This document shows, piece by piece, positions 1-10,445 of a stretch of 64,000 nt of DNA. The notes beneath the pieces are model-generated. The model saw only the letters and a program-made list of their open reading frames with translations, did no database searches and was not told the origin of the DNA. This stretch comes from Lepidostoma basale (taxonomy: Eukaryota; Arthropoda; Insecta; Trichoptera; Lepidostomatidae): positions 1,205,660-1,269,659 of the forward strand of contig JAHDVF020000727.1 in NCBI GenBank assembly GCA_022606425.2, read 5' to 3'. The translations under genes were made by a program, and so were the position numbers. How positions within the stretch are numbered: position 1 is the first letter of the stretch; each line of letters starts with the position of its first letter.

Positions 1-198
1 GATTGAAAGTAACCACAATGCCACCGAGCCGACCTCTCAATAGCTGCAGTTTAGAGATTGACCGGTGACTGGAGCGCATGGCGAGCCATGGTCGATAGTT
101 TTCAGACACGACCCTCTGTTATGAGTAGTGCGACTTATGAGAGATATAACGTAAAGTGTTAAATTTTTGGTGTCAAATTAACTATCTTGAATTAGAAC
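1..198. other. unassigned sequence at window edge
   Basis: No coding frame, terminal repeat or tRNA-like box is evident. It may be the end of a repeat that starts outside the window. Confidence 0.3.
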
Positions 199-425
199 AC
201 TGTTTTTTCCACTTTTGAGTTTATTTTTCTTGACACGTTTCGAAGGTTAACAACACCTTCATCATCGGGAGAACGATATAAACAGTTTATATCGTTCTCC
301 CGATGATGAAGATGTAAGCCTTCGAAGGATGTCGAGAAAAATAAACTCAAAAGTGGAAAAAAACGTGTTTTAATTCATAAAAATTCATCATTAAGGAATT
401 CCACAGTGTGAACGCCTTAAGTTTA
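199..425. repeat. palindromic element, family HP-A, copy 1
   Basis: Two arms of about 85 bases are reverse complements meeting near 286. The outer arms read CCACTTTTGAGTTTATTTTT and its complement; the inner arms hold CTTCATCATCGGGAGAACG and its complement. The stretch 366-425 is repeated in inverse orientation at about 12404-12465, so the element extends beyond the hairpin. A hammerhead-like motif lies in the left arm on the minus strand. Inference: a terminal-repeat remnant of a Penelope-like or retrozyme-like element. Confidence 0.7.
232..268 (-). ncRNA. hammerhead-like motif (HP-A)
   Basis: Read on the minus strand the order is CCGATGA (262-268), an extra T, stem GAAGG/CCTTC, GAAAC (237-241), GT, then GTC (232-234). 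The box differs from CTGANGA by U4 to C, which should impair catalysis. The stem-plus-GAAAC-plus-GTC order is that of a type I hammerhead with a minimal helix III. Probably a decayed ribozyme. Confidence 0.35.
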
Positions 426-544
426 TCTAAAATTAATTATCGCTTTTAAATACTTGCCGTCTGAATGTATAGGATATTTTTTTAGAGGTTTAGTTTTTAA
501 ACTAGCAACATTGTTTCTACAGACTGTCAATTTGACAGTTGACA

Positions 545-815
545 GTTGATTTGTAGTCAGTATGTTTTGCCATTTCACCATAAATAGACTGACGTCGGAA
601 CAGCGCTTGCAAATTGTGCAAATTTATTTTGAAAATCACGGTTTTGAAAATCGCCAAACTTATCGTGCACTACGTCCATTTTACGGTCGACATAATCGTC
701 CATCCGAGCAAGTTATTCGGAAGACCATGGATATTTTTCGCAACACGTAACTCTAGTTGATAATACGCATCCACAAAGACGATAATTGTCGAAAATTGGA
801 CTTCACGATTGCGCT
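545..815 (+). pseudogene. transposase N-terminal helix-turn-helix fragment (DUF4817-like)
   Basis: From ATG 562 the frame reads LTSEQRLQIVQIYFENHGF and then RALRPFYGRHNRPSE, the N-terminal DNA-binding region of the insect Tc1/mariner-related transposases annotated as DUF4817. The frame stops at 748-750, but the neighbouring frame continues with TLVDNTHPQRR, as expected after a single-base frameshift. The DDE catalytic part is absent. This is a broken 5' fragment, not a functional gene. Confidence 0.65.
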
Positions 816-1339
816 TTATTCGAGCTAGCCGTGGCGCTCATATGTGCGAAATCATATTTAAACAATAATGGCATACAATTAATGACATTGACATTATTTT
901 AATGTGTTTTTTTTTTTTTTTGAATATGTATTGTATACCTCTAAAAGAAAACATACTATATAACTTTTCCCCTTGTAATATCACGCAACAAATGCCAATC
1001 GCTACAAGTATTAAATTATTTGCTAAACAATATATTAGCAACCACACGAATCATCAAGCTATACAACATAACAAATGTTAATGTAGAAATATATTATATA
1101 ACAGAGCGTTCGCATTAGGAAAATTACCAAAACGATTAATCAAAACACATTATATTAACGTTGTAGAAACGTTTCGCAGAATTCAATATTTTTATCGTTA
1201 TTTCTATAAGTTTTGACCCAAAAGAAGACAGTGATATCGAATGAACACATATCAAACATTTTAATAACAAGAAATCTTTGATTCGTAATAGGAATAAAAT
1301 TTAGTAATGAATGAAACACTTAAATATTTTGCTTTTTCA
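816..1339. other. AT-rich sequence, nothing recognised
   Basis: Contains T-rich and A-rich runs and short open frames only. No terminal repeats or conserved boxes seen. Confidence 0.4.
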
Positions 1340-1695
1340 CCATTTTTCTTCGAAGCAAGGGCAGACACAGTCAGGACCAAACAAGTTTTGAGGACTTCCG
1401 AAATGATGACACTGAGGACGATAGCAGGCAAGACACTGAGGGATCGCGTGAGGAACACCAAAATAAGAAAGATATGTGAGGTTGAGGATATTATAAGATG
1501 GAGCAGACAGCGAAAAAGGGACTGGTACGGTCATGTTCAAAGAATGGACTCCACCAGACTCCCCTATATTGCATTGCATAATCAACCTCGTGGAAGACCT
1601 CCTAAAAGATGGAAGGACAGCTGGGAATCTACCTCACAGGAGGAGCAACTCTCTGGAGAACAGACCACATAGTTCTACAATAAGGAAGAAGAAGA
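1340..1695 (+). pseudogene. non-LTR retrotransposon 3' end (RT C-terminal tail)
   Basis: The frame at 1307-1672 reads ...TLRTIAGKTLRDRVRN, then KICEVEDIIRWSRQRKRDWY, GHVQRMDSTRLPYIALH and GRPPKRWKDSW. This is the region downstream of the reverse transcriptase fingers and palm in a common insect non-LTR lineage, ending near the stop. It is 5'-truncated, as usual for target-primed retroposition. The same lineage recurs at 16195-16405, 32880-33400 (minus) and 62825-63235 (minus). Confidence 0.75.
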
Positions 1696-1763
1696 AGACC
1701 ATTTTTCTTACCCTGATGATGCTCAGCTTGGAGCGAAGCCAGTCATTAGTTTAAAAAATAAAA

Positions 1764-1975
1764 TAACTAACTAACGATCAAGCCGTTTCTCCGCAGGGAT
1801 AGGCAGAAATAATGGAACACCATACTGTTCATTCCTGACATACAACTGTAGCTTCCTCTACATTCATAAATCATGACATGCACGCACAAATTTCTACGAC
1901 TCATCATGTAGCCGCCTTTCAAATTAATTTGATTGTGCAACGTTTTCCTTTGCCTTTATCGATTTCTAATTCAGT
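1764..1975 (-). repeat. LINE-A 3' end, minus copy
   Basis: Begins with the (AACT)n tail complement at about 1764, followed by the complement of the YPxG / CRD / MTxxMNVEE region found in better copies at 14095-14736 and 62168-62645. Decayed by many substitutions. Confidence 0.7.
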
Positions 1976-2007
1976 TTACTTCGTTTACATATACTTTATA
2001 CTATTCA

Positions 2008-2270
2008 CTAAAGCAAATATGGCAGTACTTAATGGAGTTCTAGTGCCAACCCATATGTATGGAAGTGAAGCTTGGAGCTGGCAAAAAAAATGAAAATAGG
2101 ATAAATGCCGTAGAAATGCGATCAGCGAGAAGAATGTGCGGGAAAACGATACATGGTAGAATACTGAACGATGAAATAAGGAAGAAATGTAAGGCAGATA
2201 ATTGCAGCACAAGTAAAACTAAATGAGATGGTTTGGACATGGAATGAATGAAAAGCAACACTGTTTACAA
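2008..2270 (+). repeat. LINE-A fragment, plus copy
   Basis: Reads KANMAVLNGVLVPTHMYGSE then AWSWQKK before frameshifts. It lies next to the minus copy at 1764-1975, so the two fragments point in opposite directions. Confidence 0.7.
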
Positions 2271-2721
2271 GTAAAAAATCAAGCTAATGTTGGTCAAAAT
2301 AATATTTTCTATTGTTCTTTCTAAAACAAATAGGCAAGTCGCTTTGAATCACAAATGCGGCGTTTTATTTTCGGGGCGTTCTCCATTCAACGGGGCTTAC
2401 AGTGGCTTCCGTCAACTTTTCGGGATTGCCAAGTTCCAGATATCCTTCACCCTCCCCCACCCCCCGGGTCCCGGCTCTGAGGTGGGGGCATGATTTATCT
2501 CACGGTTTACCGTATCCACAGACACACGAAATCTGAGACTAGCCCTAAAGCCTAAATGCTACGGGAGAAGTGTTCTCTAGACGGAAAATAAGTTAGTGAG
2601 AAAAATACAGCATAGGAAAAACGGAAAAGGTGGATTAGAACGAGTCTCATTTTACTTCGACTTTATAACTGACTGAGTTTAATAAAAATAAAATATAAAT
2701 ATGTTTATATTGATGATATAA
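2271..2721. other. unassigned intergenic sequence with a GC-rich patch
   Basis: A C/G-rich patch at about 2450-2490 stands out from AT-rich surroundings. No conserved coding signal recognised. Confidence 0.3.
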
Positions 2722-2917
2722 TCCGATTTCTAGAAGTTTCATTATATTTTATGGGAGTGACATGTTTTGCCTAGCTAGAGCAATATCGAATGTAATAATA
2801 CCATACTTGATAATGGCCTAGCAAGACGAAACATGTAGCTTTCATATATATAATAAAACTTAAAAAAACGGATGTTTTCATCAATGTCAAATATTTAATA
2901 TGGAATATTACATCATT
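2722..2917. repeat. palindromic element, family HP-B, copy 1
   Basis: Arms run from TTTCTAGAAGTTTCATTATA to a complementary right arm ending near 2880. The right arm holds TTGATAA (2807-2813), a T, a stem and GAAAC, the hammerhead-like order shared by the family. The tail contains the conserved end of the family, which normally reads close to AATATGGAGTTTTACATCAT. Confidence 0.7.
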
Positions 2918-3320
2918 GTGATGAGGTTCCTAAGATGTGTGTGTGGTAGAACGATATACGACAGGATCTCAAATGCTGATATAAGAAAGGAATGTAGAGC
3001 GGAAGAAGGTATTATGAACAAAATTATGAAATGATCGCTGCGTTGTTTCGGACATATGGAGCGCATGGATGGAGAAAGTATACGTTAATATTGTAAATGG
3101 AGTAAGGAGTCGAGGCAGACCGAGGAAAACATCGAATGACCAAATTAATCAAATTTTAAAGGTTGGTCATGTTAGAAGCCGGAAGAATCAACGTGCATAT
3201 ATGACTCGCTGTATGAATGTGGAGGAATCTAGAGAGGTGTGCCAGGATATAGTGTGGCGGTCCATTCTCTCAGCTTACCCCTACGGGTAAACGGCGTGAT
3301 GGTTGTTTGTTTGTTTGTCA
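2918..3320 (+). repeat. LINE-A 3' end, TTTG-tailed subtype
   Basis: Codes in broken frames for RTIYDRISNADIRKECRAEE, then VNGVRSRGRPRKTSNDQINQ, and ends in (GTTT)n at about 3300-3320. It starts directly at the end of an HP-B element (2722-2917), so one inserted next to the other. Confidence 0.8.
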
Positions 3321-3367
3321 TTTATTGTTTCTTGAACAATGGAATAGAAATTATACATATTACTATT

Positions 3368-3562
3368 GTTTATTTTTTAAATAAAGACTAACATCAAAGA
3401 TTTAAATCAATGATAATAGAAATTACCATATTTTACAATCTTTAAGATGATCAGAAAATAGCTCATTATTATGAAGAAGGAATCTGGTTGTGTCCAGGCA
3501 CGAACCCAAGTCCCCTGGATCAGGAGCCAAACGTTCTTTCCCCTAGAGCACCACCCGATTTA
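3368..3562 (-). repeat. tRNA-derived SINE, family S1, minus copy
   Basis: On the minus strand the head reads GGTGGTGCTCTAGGGG (A-box region) and TGGGTTCGTGCCTGG (B-box region), followed by a body ending in an A/T-rich tail. The same family occurs at 6805-6990, 34160-34545 and around the mariner at 42265-43480. Confidence 0.75.
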
Positions 3563-3641
3563 TTATTATTATTTATTATTATTATTGATTTTTGTATTTC
3601 ATTAAAAACAATTGTATTATACTAGCGGTTTTATTAGCGTT

Positions 3642-3682
3642 ACCCTGAAGATGGAGACTGCAACGATCTCCGAAACGTCGGT
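3642..3682 (+). ncRNA. hammerhead-like motif (HP-F, copy 1)
   Basis: Order: ACC, CTGAAGA (3645-3651), extra T, stem GGAGA/TCTCC closing a 10-base loop, GAAAC (3672-3676), GTC (3677-3679), then GGT, which can pair with the leading ACC as helix I. CTGAAGA fits the CUGANGA consensus and GTC is the favoured cleavage triplet. Helix III would be AC/GU with no loop, so cleavage would need a dimer. The extra base before stem II departs from the textbook core. Confidence 0.5.
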
Positions 3683-3751
3683 CGAGAAGGAGTTATCACA
3701 CGGTGTTACCCAAAAACACATCAAACATATTGCTGCCAACCGTGAAAATCT

Positions 3752-4003
3752 ACGCAATTACCATTCTTTCTTCATTCATTCTTTCCATATGTCCAAACCA
3801 TCTTAATGATCCTTTCATTATTTTGTTCATAACACCATCATTCGCATCGCATTCACTTCTTATATTTTCATTCGACACTCTATCATACACAGAGTATCCA
3901 TACATTCGTCTAAGAGATCTCATTTCTACTGCATTTATTATACTTTCATCCTTCTTTTGCCAGTTCCATGCTTCGCTTCCATACCGAAAACTATTTCTAT
4001 AAT
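3752..4003 (-). repeat. LINE-A fragment, minus copy
   Basis: The minus strand encodes WNWQKKDESRINAVEMRSLR-type sequence followed by GSLRWFGHMERMNEE-type sequence. It lacks the 3' tail, so it is an internal fragment. Confidence 0.75.
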
Positions 4004-4345
4004 TTTGCTATATAAATCAATTGAATGAACGCACGTATATATTTAGCAGTCTATCGATGTCAGCGACGGCGAAAGCGGTCACATTTTCGTATTTTACGAT
4101 ACTGTTCAAACTGTCAGATAGATTGATACATTTGCAACTTGTAAGAAATGTGTACTTTCATCATAATCTATCATTGTTAGATTTATCCCGAAACAAGTGA
4201 AAAACTCGTTAACTACCCGTCATGCCTTTTACCCAAGGGGCACGAAAAATATTGCGATGTATTATTCCATTCTGATAAACTCTTCTATATCAATAACAAT
4301 TGATTGATCCGTTGTTTGCTTGTTGGGCTTAATATTATTTTATAT

Positions 4346-4741
4346 TGCTATAGCATGGAACTGACAAAACAATTATATAATAAATGCAGTAGAAATGAGA
4401 TCTATTGTGTTGAAATATCTGTGTATGATAGAGTGTCGAATGAAAATATAAGAAGTGAATGCGGCGCGAATGAGAGCGTTATGAACAAAATAGTGAAAGA
4501 ATGGTAAAAAAAAGTATATGTTAACGATGTAAATGGAACTATAGGAAAACGTGGCAAGATCAATAAATCAAATATTGAATGTCGGCCACGTGAGGAGTCG
4601 GAGAAATCGACGTGCGTGCATTACACAATGTATGAATATTTAGGAAGTAAGAGAAGTATGTCAGGAAAGAAAATTGTGACAATCCATTCTTTCAGCCTAC
4701 CCCTTCGAAGATACGGCGTGATGGGCAGTTAGTTAGTTAGT
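4346..4741 (+). repeat. LINE-A 3' end, TTAG-tailed subtype
   Basis: Contains ...YDRVSNENIRSECGANESV... and a degenerate continuation to a (TTAG)n tail at about 4726-4741. A deletion removes the GSLRWFGHMERM segment. Confidence 0.75.
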
Positions 4742-5560
4742 TATATTGCTTACATAAAGCTTAGAACAGTAGCCGGCAAGCTCGACAAAAGAGCTAAATA
4801 CCAGTAGTTCAACAATTTAAATAACTAATGTTAGGAAAAACAGTATTTATAATTTATATGTAGTTTTGTTCCACTTGTTCTTTAGTTTCAATCGGTTTTA
4901 GCGTCTCGTTACTATCTTCCGGTCAGACCAGAATATGATAGTGTGCTGCTGAAATTGATGAAAATAAAATTTTTATCGTATAAGAACCTCATTCCAAGAA
5001 GTCAGTTAAAACTAGATATATTGACTATAACTAGATATCATACTTCATAAGTATTATTATTTATTGATAAAATATAGATTTTTATTATTGAGATTAAGGC
5101 ATTTTCATGTCGAATGTAAACAATGACATTGCTTGTTCTTACCTTGGAATGTTAAGTATGTCGATTTTATATGTTGTTGTTTTTTATTTGAGGCACGATT
5201 CCATGTCATCAATTAGACTGTTTTTGATTCTGTAATAAAATATAATAATTAATTAATCATAAATGATAGCCAAAAGAGTAGCATTAAAGTCACGAACCGC
5301 AGTTTGCAACCACTGACTTAGAATACGTATTAAAATCTTCTGAAATGGCGTGATTCACATCGTGTTTTGAGAAGACTATTTAGACTGCTGAAAGCCTCAA
5401 ATCATCTCAAATAAATTTGTATGTTCTTGATAACTATTATATTTAAGTGCTTGTAAACAAGCATGTACATATAGTATACTATATCATATACGCTCATCGC
5501 TTGATCGTAATTAATTCCAATAACAAGAGGAGTGCATCATAAATAATAATAAAAAATCTT
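4742..5560. other. AT-rich intergenic sequence
   Basis: Nothing coding recognised. A short stretch at about 4885-4970 resembles a decayed hairpin element of the HP-G type, but I cannot place its ends. Confidence 0.3.
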
Positions 5561-5670
5561 TATAGTATATATTTGGTTAAATTACACTTAGCTTTATGGC
5601 TTCGATCGGTTTCGGCAGCTCGCTACTGATCGAAGTCATAAACCTAAGTGGAATTTAACTAAATAGTACT
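5561..5670. repeat. small palindrome, family HP-G, copy 1
   Basis: Left arm TTTGGTTAAATTACACTTAG and right arm CTAAGTGGAATTTAACTAAA are near-perfect complements, with TTCGATCGGTTTCGG and its partner inside. The GGTTTC box resembles the GAAAC end of the hammerhead-like families, but no CTGANGA box is evident. Confidence 0.6.
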
Positions 5671-5760
5671 AAAAATAAATTTTTAATTCATTTTTTTTAT
5701 TTTCATTATATGCAATGAACTTTTAGCATTAAAATTTCAAATAAAAACTCAAATTAAAAC

Positions 5761-6019
5761 GAATGAAAACGTCAGTTTTCTAGAAGTTTTATTACATTTT
5801 ATGGGGATGCCATGTTTCGCCCTACTGAGGCATTATCAAATGATTTGTTATGGCACCATATACACCATTTGATAATGCCACCACCAATACACCATAAAGC
5901 CTTGGAAGGGCGAAACATGTCATCCCCATAAAATATAATAAAACTTCTAGAAAACTGGCGTTTTCATTCGTATTAATCATTTAATATGGAGTTTTACATC
6001 ATTTTTCAAGAAACAATAA
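5761..6019. repeat. palindromic element, family HP-B, copy 2 (expanded)
   Basis: Outer arms GTCAGTTTTCTAGAAGTTTT and its complement, inner arms GGGGATG(C/A)CATGTTTCGCCC and complement. TTGATAA occurs on the plus strand at 5869-5875 and on the minus strand at 5833-5839. An extra segment of about 40 bases between the TGATAATGCC box and the CTTGGAAGGGC box breaks the motif in the right arm. Ends with AAGAAACAATAA near 6019. Confidence 0.8.
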
Positions 6020-6447
6020 CACTAATATTTAGCAGTGCACCACATTTATGGATTTTATATCATTTGTCCTAATATTTTCTACTTAATATTTTGGTATTAC
6101 AACAAATTGATAATTATAATTATGTTTATAATTAAAAAAATACTTATTATGAACTTTTCTATTTTCCATTATCTACTAATATTTGCTGTTTTCAAATTTT
6201 GTTTTTTTCTGAGAGTTGTAAGCAAATTAGTCATTATTATTTTGTTAAATGTGTATATAATTAAAACAAAAAAGTAAACAGTCTTAATCTATAAGAACAT
6301 CGAATCGAAAGTAAATATTTGTTATTTTAGATTTTTTGTTTGGAGATAAAACACTAATTAGTTGATAACATCAAAAGAAAATATTTTTATTTCATTTCAG
6401 GTTTAAAGTCTATATATTGAAATAAATATTGTAAGATTAAAATATAA
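6020..6447. other. very AT-rich sequence, nothing recognised
   Basis: Only low-complexity open frames of the LLYNKLIIII kind are present; these are not credible genes. Confidence 0.4.
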
Positions 6448-6515
6448 TAGATCGGAGAAATCAACGTGCGTGCATGCCACGATGCATCGGAGGATGCGAG
6501 AGAAGTTTTGATATT
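6448..6515 (+). repeat. short LINE-A scrap
   Basis: Matches the GGAGAAATCAACGTGCGTGC segment of LINE-A and breaks off on both sides. Confidence 0.5.
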
Positions 6516-6617
6516 TAAAGTTTTTACAGGGTGATTTTTATTAGATTTAAGTAAATGGCTATTGAAATTCATTGTTTCCTGAATAATTATGAAAAACTCT
6601 ACATTAAATAATTAATA

Positions 6618-6790
6618 ATATCAAATCAGTTTATTAACTTAAAATACATTACAAACAGCAAAATGTTTAAGGCATCTATTGAGTACAGGTAAAATATTAT
6701 TAAAATACAACACAATACCAGGAACACATAAGAGATGGTTCGACATTAAGAAGACAAGATACTTTCTAAAGTCAAGAGTATTAAATACAA
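6618..6790 (+). repeat. SINE-like repeat, family S3, copy 1
   Basis: Shares ATCAAATCAGTTTATT, a GTACAGGTAAAATA segment, and AGAGATGGTTCGACATTA with copies at 8543-8820 and 21133-21835. No clear tRNA boxes, so the class is not settled. Confidence 0.6.
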
Positions 6791-6804
6791 ATTTAAATAC
6801 AAAA

Positions 6805-6990
6805 AACCGGGTGGTGGTCTAGGGGATAGAATGCTTGGCTCCTAATCCTGGAGACATGGGTTCAAGCCTGGACACGACCAGATTCCTTCTTCATAATAAT
6901 GAGCTATTTTCTGGTCACATTAAAGATTGTAAAATAAATTCTAATATCATTGATATAAATCCTTGATGTCTATTAAAAAAAAAAAAATTG
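6805..6990 (+). repeat. tRNA-derived SINE, family S1, best plus copy
   Basis: Starts GGGTGGTGGTCTAGGGGATA (polymerase III A-box region) and has GGTTCAAGCC (B-box) about 40 bases later, as in a tRNA. The body runs through TCATAATAATGAGCTATTTT and ends in an A-run near 6990. Inference: retroposed tRNA-related SINE; the partner LINE is not identified. Confidence 0.8.
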
Positions 6991-7000
6991 TCTCTTAATA

Positions 7001-7188
7001 AGAATGAAAACATGTTTTCCAGGATATTTATTATATTTTATGGAAATGATATGTTTCACTTTGCTATGGCGTTATCTAATGTTGTCATTTGATAATGCCT
7101 TAGCAATGTGAAACATGTCATTCCCATAAAATATAATAAAACTTATAGAAAACTGACGTTTTCACTCGAATTAATTATGGCTGTTGAA
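7001..7188. repeat. palindromic element, family HP-B, copy 3
   Basis: Arms as in copy 2. The right arm has TTGATAA at 7089-7095, T, a weakened stem (GCC against TGT), GAAAC, AT, GTC. Confidence 0.75.
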
Positions 7189-7689
7189 ATGATTTTAAAT
7201 ACATTGTCTCAAAGTTCCACCACTCTCCATATTAGTCCAAGTTTTCCGTGTCACTAAAACAGCTCTTCAGATTGCTGGGCTTTTATGTAGTTTTTCAGTT
7301 AAAAAATTAGGATGCTATAAAAACGAAGGACGCCAAGGAAACCAGTTACAACAACAATATCTTTACAATCTTGTTGGTGCCCAAAATTCATCCATACTAT
7401 ATTGGTACAATCACGTGACTTTAAAGGCAGCTCTAGAGTTTTGGGTACAACTCGTATCTCATTGGGGGTTTGACATAAACTGAATGCTCTGAACGCGACA
7501 GGGAAGCGGGTATTGTTCGGCGGAGAATGGATTTGAAGGTTTACGGTCGTGTTTAGTCCCGTCATTATTCTGAATTCGGTGTAAACTTTACGAACGTACC
7601 TACTCGGACATATTTCATATATATACTATTATTTGAACCGAAAATAAAATATACGAAATTAGTCATTCTATCATATACTTAAGAATTAA
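7189..7689. other. intergenic sequence
   Basis: Contains a minus-strand open frame of 88 codons at 7299-7565 that matches nothing I know and has no splice or promoter support. Base composition is less AT-rich here than nearby. Confidence 0.3.
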
Positions 7690-8245
7690 TTATTTGCCTC
7701 TTAGCAGCAAACAGATCTTTTCATGGGTGTAAGAAGCTTCTGGGCTCTAAGTTACTCAACAGGAATACCAAACTTTTAATATATAAGACTATCATAAGAC
7801 CGATAGTCACCTTTGGCTGTGAGACATGGTCTCTAACTCAGAGAGAGGAAGGCTGGCTGGCAGTTTTTGAAAGGAAAATACTGAGAAAAATTTTTGGACC
7901 CACGCTGGAGAACGGGACTTACAGAATTAAAAGAAACCTTGAACTTGAAGAATTAATTAACTAGGAAACAGTAGTGAGATTCTGTAAGTCTCAACGCTTA
8001 CGGTGGGCTGGCCATGTGGAAAGAATGCCAGAGGGTAGAACACCACAAATTATATCCAGATGGGTGCCTCGCGAAAAGAGACCAAGAAGCAGACCGAGTA
8101 AAAGATGGGCGGATTACGTGGAACAAGATTGGGAGAAAATGGAAGGAGCTGGGGAATGGATTGAGATGGCCAGAGACAGAAGTCAGTGGAGGACCGTTGT
8201 GTAGGAGGCCAAGTCCCACACCGGAATGTAGCGCCGAGAAATGAA
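7690..8245 (+). pseudogene. non-LTR retrotransposon 3' end, second lineage
   Basis: Reads in one frame CKKLLGSKLLNRNTKLLIYK, then FGCETWSLTQREEGWLAVFE, an in-frame stop near 7963, then LRWAGHVERMPEGRTPQ and SRPSKRWADYVEQDW. This is the RT connection and tail region of an insect non-LTR element. It is 5'-truncated with at least one stop. The (GAAT)n-like end at about 8236-8250 marks the 3' end. Confidence 0.75.
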
Positions 8246-8283
8246 TGAATGATCATATACTATTTTATCACATTCGTCTAAGA

Positions 8284-8925
8284 CAGTGGTCAGCAAACTC
8301 ATCAGTTAAAAGAGTCAAACATGAGCAGAACAATGATTTAAAATTCTTTTAAGAGCCAAAATATTTTACAAGAGCGCTGTTTTTTGAAACCGGTAAAATG
8401 AGGCTCACCGAATAAAACCAAACTCTATCATACTTATTGATATATATAACAAATTAACAGTATAATTTAAAAATTGGCACGTTTCATGCGATCAATGTCT
8501 CTACATTTCTAGAAAAGTTTAGAAAAATCTGATTTTAATTTCAATCAAATCAAATCAAATCAGTTTATTTCATCAACAGACACTACAAAATTTCTTTTTA
8601 AGGCAGGGAACATTGCATTGAACAGGGCATTGAGAACAGGTAAAATAATATATTATATATAGTATACTACCAGAAACGCATAAGAGATGGTTCAACATTA
8701 GGAAGACAGGATACTCTCCAGAATTAAGAGTATTTGCCTTCTGAACGTGCTTTCACTAACATGAAAGACTTCACGCACGATTCCAGATTATCATCAATAA
8801 TTGAATTTTGTTCTCCAATACAATAAAATAAAAATGTATTTTAAACATTACCTTCGCTCAAGAGCCGTATTCAAATAACTAAAGAGCCGCGTTTGGCTCG
8901 CGAGCCGCAGTTTGTCGATCAGCGG
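8284..8925. mobile_element. hAT-like MITE with a nested S3 repeat
   Basis: Left end CAGTGGTCAGCAAACTCAT; right end is the approximate complement of CCGCTGATCGACAAACTGCG. GAGCC repeats flank the right end (GGCTCGCGAGCC), a typical hAT-derived MITE design. The ends are diverged and an exact 8-bp duplication is not visible. An S3 repeat (8543-8820) sits inside. Confidence 0.55.
8543..8820 (+). repeat. SINE-like repeat, family S3, copy 2
   Basis: Begins with (CAAAT)n and TCAGTTTATTTCATC and runs through AACGCATAAGAGATGGTTCA to GTATTTGCCTTCTGAACG. It lies inside the hAT-like MITE. Confidence 0.6.
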
Positions 8926-9424
8926 TCTTATTAGATATTTTTTTTACTTCCGTACCTATTTTTTATTTTATAGAATAACACCATTACTTACAATCATTAT
9001 TAACCAATATGTAAATAATGTTTTACATACCAAATTATCTATTTACAATGACTAGTAAAAAAAATATTTTCCGTAAATCTTGAGCGCGTTCCAAATCGAC
9101 TGAATTGATAAGATTTTTTTTAATTTAGTACTACCATTGTTGAAGTGTTGGAAAATCTTATTTTAGGAACCGTGCTGGAATAATATGTAAATATTCGTTT
9201 GGAAGCTGTCAGATGAATGTGTAAATATCTTTATCATCAATCTAAGATCTGTCAAATGCGTGTTTTGGCGGGAAAAAACTTTTCAAATCAGTATACGATA
9301 TCCTTTGATACACAATATTCGAAACGCTATGTAAAATAAATAAAAAATGGATGAATAAGTAAATGGCACCAAAGGAATTTTTATTTATATATTTACAACC
9401 ATCATACAAAGGTGGACACCCATA
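8926..9424. other. AT-rich intergenic sequence
   Basis: Nothing recognised. Confidence 0.35.
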
Positions 9425-9605
9425 TTAATCAAATGGAGACCATGAGAAAACAAAAGAGGTGTCGGAAGGCCACAGAAGAGATGTGCCGACGATGTAGCCT
9501 CAATAACTGATAAACAGTAAGTGAAAGAGAGGCGAGTTGCAGAAAGGAGTGGAAATGTTTGGAAGCAGTAGAGAGATCAAAGTTGAAGAGAAGATTACAA
9601 ATTAG
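9425..9605 (+). pseudogene. non-LTR retrotransposon tail, third lineage
   Basis: Encodes GRPQKRCADDVASITDKQ followed by a frame close to ERRVAERSGNVWKQ, the xRGRPxxRWxDD...A.DR.xW signature of non-LTR tails. Short and broken. Confidence 0.6.
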
Positions 9606-9734
9606 TTTACATAAATACTTATACTATAATACATGTCACTGTAGTGATGGCAAATAAATTTATTGCTGTGCTTGTGATTCTTATTTATGCTTATTTAATC
9701 TGGCGGCTATGTTAGGAGTCACAATAATTGACGA

Positions 9735-9830
9735 AGATGTATGAATGTTGACATTCAAGTGTCAAGCGGTTTACACTCTGCTTCTACCTGCCTAATCGGT
9801 AATACGGTGTGATGGTTAGTTTGTTAGCTG
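9735..9830 (+). repeat. LINE-A 3' terminus, decayed
   Basis: Matches TATGAATGTTGA, then CTACCTGCCTAATCGG and CGGTGTGATGGTTAGTTTG, the 3' terminus of LINE-A. Confidence 0.55.
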
Positions 9831-10034
9831 AAATAAAATAAAAGCATAATTTAATTTAACTCTGAAAAAGAAAAACATTATCATGACCCAAACTGTATAC
9901 AACATTGATTGATAGTAAGACGAACTGCATCTCTGACATCATCGCACTTGCTATGTTGAGAAACGAACTTAATAATTAGTTATGTTATTTGAAATTTCAT
10001 GGTAGAAGTTCATTGTAAATAATGAAAATAAAAT

Positions 10035-10445
10035 TAAAAATCTTTTTAAAATGAATATGAAGTTAAAATCCACTGATGTTTGTGTCTTCGACCGGTTTCG
10101 GCAGAAGATGGCATTAATAGGCGGGCCACACTGTGATAAACAAGCTGGTTTGAAACCAAAATTTGTATACTGAATGTTATTACTCAAACTTAAACCATGT
10201 TCTAGACGTAGTAAAAACGTCGATTTTAGTAAACCATGAGTTAAACCGCGGATGTTTCTGCATACGGTTATCCTTTCAACAAACATGGTACGTTTATCTC
10301 TCTTCCTCGCATTATTTTACCCGGCGTAGAATGAGATAGAAGCCCTATACAACCGATGTTTATCACAGTGTGGCCCGCCTTTAAGCTGTGAAACCGGTAG
10401 AAGGCACAAACTTCAGTGGATTTTGACTAAATATATATCTTAAAA
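10035..10445. repeat. palindromic element, family HP-G, copy 2, split by a MITE
   Basis: Outer arms AAAATCCACTGATGTTTGTG and CACAAACTTCAGTGGATTTT are complements, with ACCGGTTTCGG against GAAACCGGT further in. The loop is interrupted by the inverted-repeat element at 10118-10380. Confidence 0.7.
10118..10380. mobile_element. MITE with GGCGGGCC ends, possible TTAA duplication
   Basis: Left end AGGCGGGCCACACTGTGATA and the exact complement at the right end (to 10380). TTAA occurs at 10114-10117, one base before the left end, and at 10381-10384, right after the right end. This fits a piggyBac-type non-autonomous element, about 262 bp. The one-base asymmetry keeps the class tentative. It inserted into the HP-G palindrome and is therefore younger. 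Confidence 0.65.

Noticed and set aside
4885..4970. Another hammerhead-like hairpin
   Set aside because: Complementary pieces are too diverged and no CTGANGA plus GAAAC pair is present.
7299..7565. 88-codon minus open frame as a gene
   Set aside because: No recognised domain, no splice signals or start context, and it is near the length expected by chance in this window.
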